This document shows, piece after piece, positions 63,947 to 64,000 of a stretch of DNA of 64,000 nt. Each line of letters begins with the position of its first letter. Position 1 is the stretch's first letter. The notes under the pieces were generated by a model that did not search any database, was not told the origin of the DNA, and worked only from the letters and a program-made list of their open reading frames with translations. The position numbers and the translations under genes are program-made. Source of the DNA: Strobilurus pachycystidiatus (lineage: Eukaryota > Basidiomycota > Agaricomycetes > Agaricales > Physalacriaceae); contig JAHLMK010000009.1 of NCBI GenBank assembly GCA_019915135.1, positions 744,001-808,000 of the forward strand, read 5' to 3'.

Positions 63947-64000
63947 GGAGGGGATGCTGCCACAATCCAAGACCCACTTTTTTCATGAAAAGATGTGGTT

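Overview
The window is almost entirely mobile DNA from a mushroom-forming basidiomycete (Agaricomycetes, most likely Agaricales). The reasons are its spliceosomal introns of about 45-60 bp, two KDZ-type transposases with CxC2 cysteine clusters, a Plavaka-type CACTA-like transposase, an Agaricomycete hAT transposase, an SPT5/KOW-like transposon-associated gene, and several gene families of the kind expanded in these fungi. No housekeeping gene can be recognised. All family assignments come from reading motifs; no database search was run.

Layout. (1) 0-8.27 kb: two decayed MITE-like elements, a hAT transposase gene broken by a 473-bp MITE with an 8-bp target duplication, a basic/acidic protein gene, and the 5' part of a gene resembling TET/JBP-type dioxygenases. 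About sixteen copies of a 12-bp near-palindrome (GGTAAGTTTACC) are spread only through the introns and spacers of these genes. (2) 8.25-20.95 kb: a Ty3/gypsy retrotransposon with gag, pro and pol in three successive -1 frames and a candidate slippery heptamer at each junction. Its 5' LTR region is interrupted by R1 copy 1 (9774-14188). R1 is a 4.4-kb LTR element with no recognisable reverse transcriptase and a three-exon gene antisense to the element. (3) About 20.96-44.58 kb: a proposed giant KDZ element bounded by imperfect inverted repeats rich in TTTAAAC. It carries a chromodomain gene, the KDZ transposase, R1 copy 2 (28443-32886), an SPT5/KOW-like gene and four unknown genes. One of these is split by a 619-bp MITE with an 8-bp target duplication. 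(4) 44.57-48 kb: a Cys-cluster gene and debris sharing a TCGA-rich style with the gypsy element, plus a 164-bp foldback element. (5) 48.08-51.5 kb: a second KDZ transposase with one in-frame stop. (6) 51.5-53.49 kb: decayed R1-related sequence. (7) About 53.49-63.25 kb: a Plavaka element with an intact-looking transposase and two further multi-exon genes, flanked by arrays of AAAGCACTT-type motifs. (8) The last 0.75 kb is unassigned.

How it fits together: the region is a nest. Gypsy truncates the TET/JBP-like gene; R1 inserts in gypsy and again just upstream of the KDZ start codon; the KDZ element ends exactly where gypsy pol is truncated; MITEs split two genes at clean 8-bp duplications. The strongest candidates for something undescribed are the R1 antisense gene, which shows selection on its protein; the multi-gene KDZ element with chromatin-type cargo and hairpin-forming spacer repeats; and the element-specific dispersed motif of the hAT locus.
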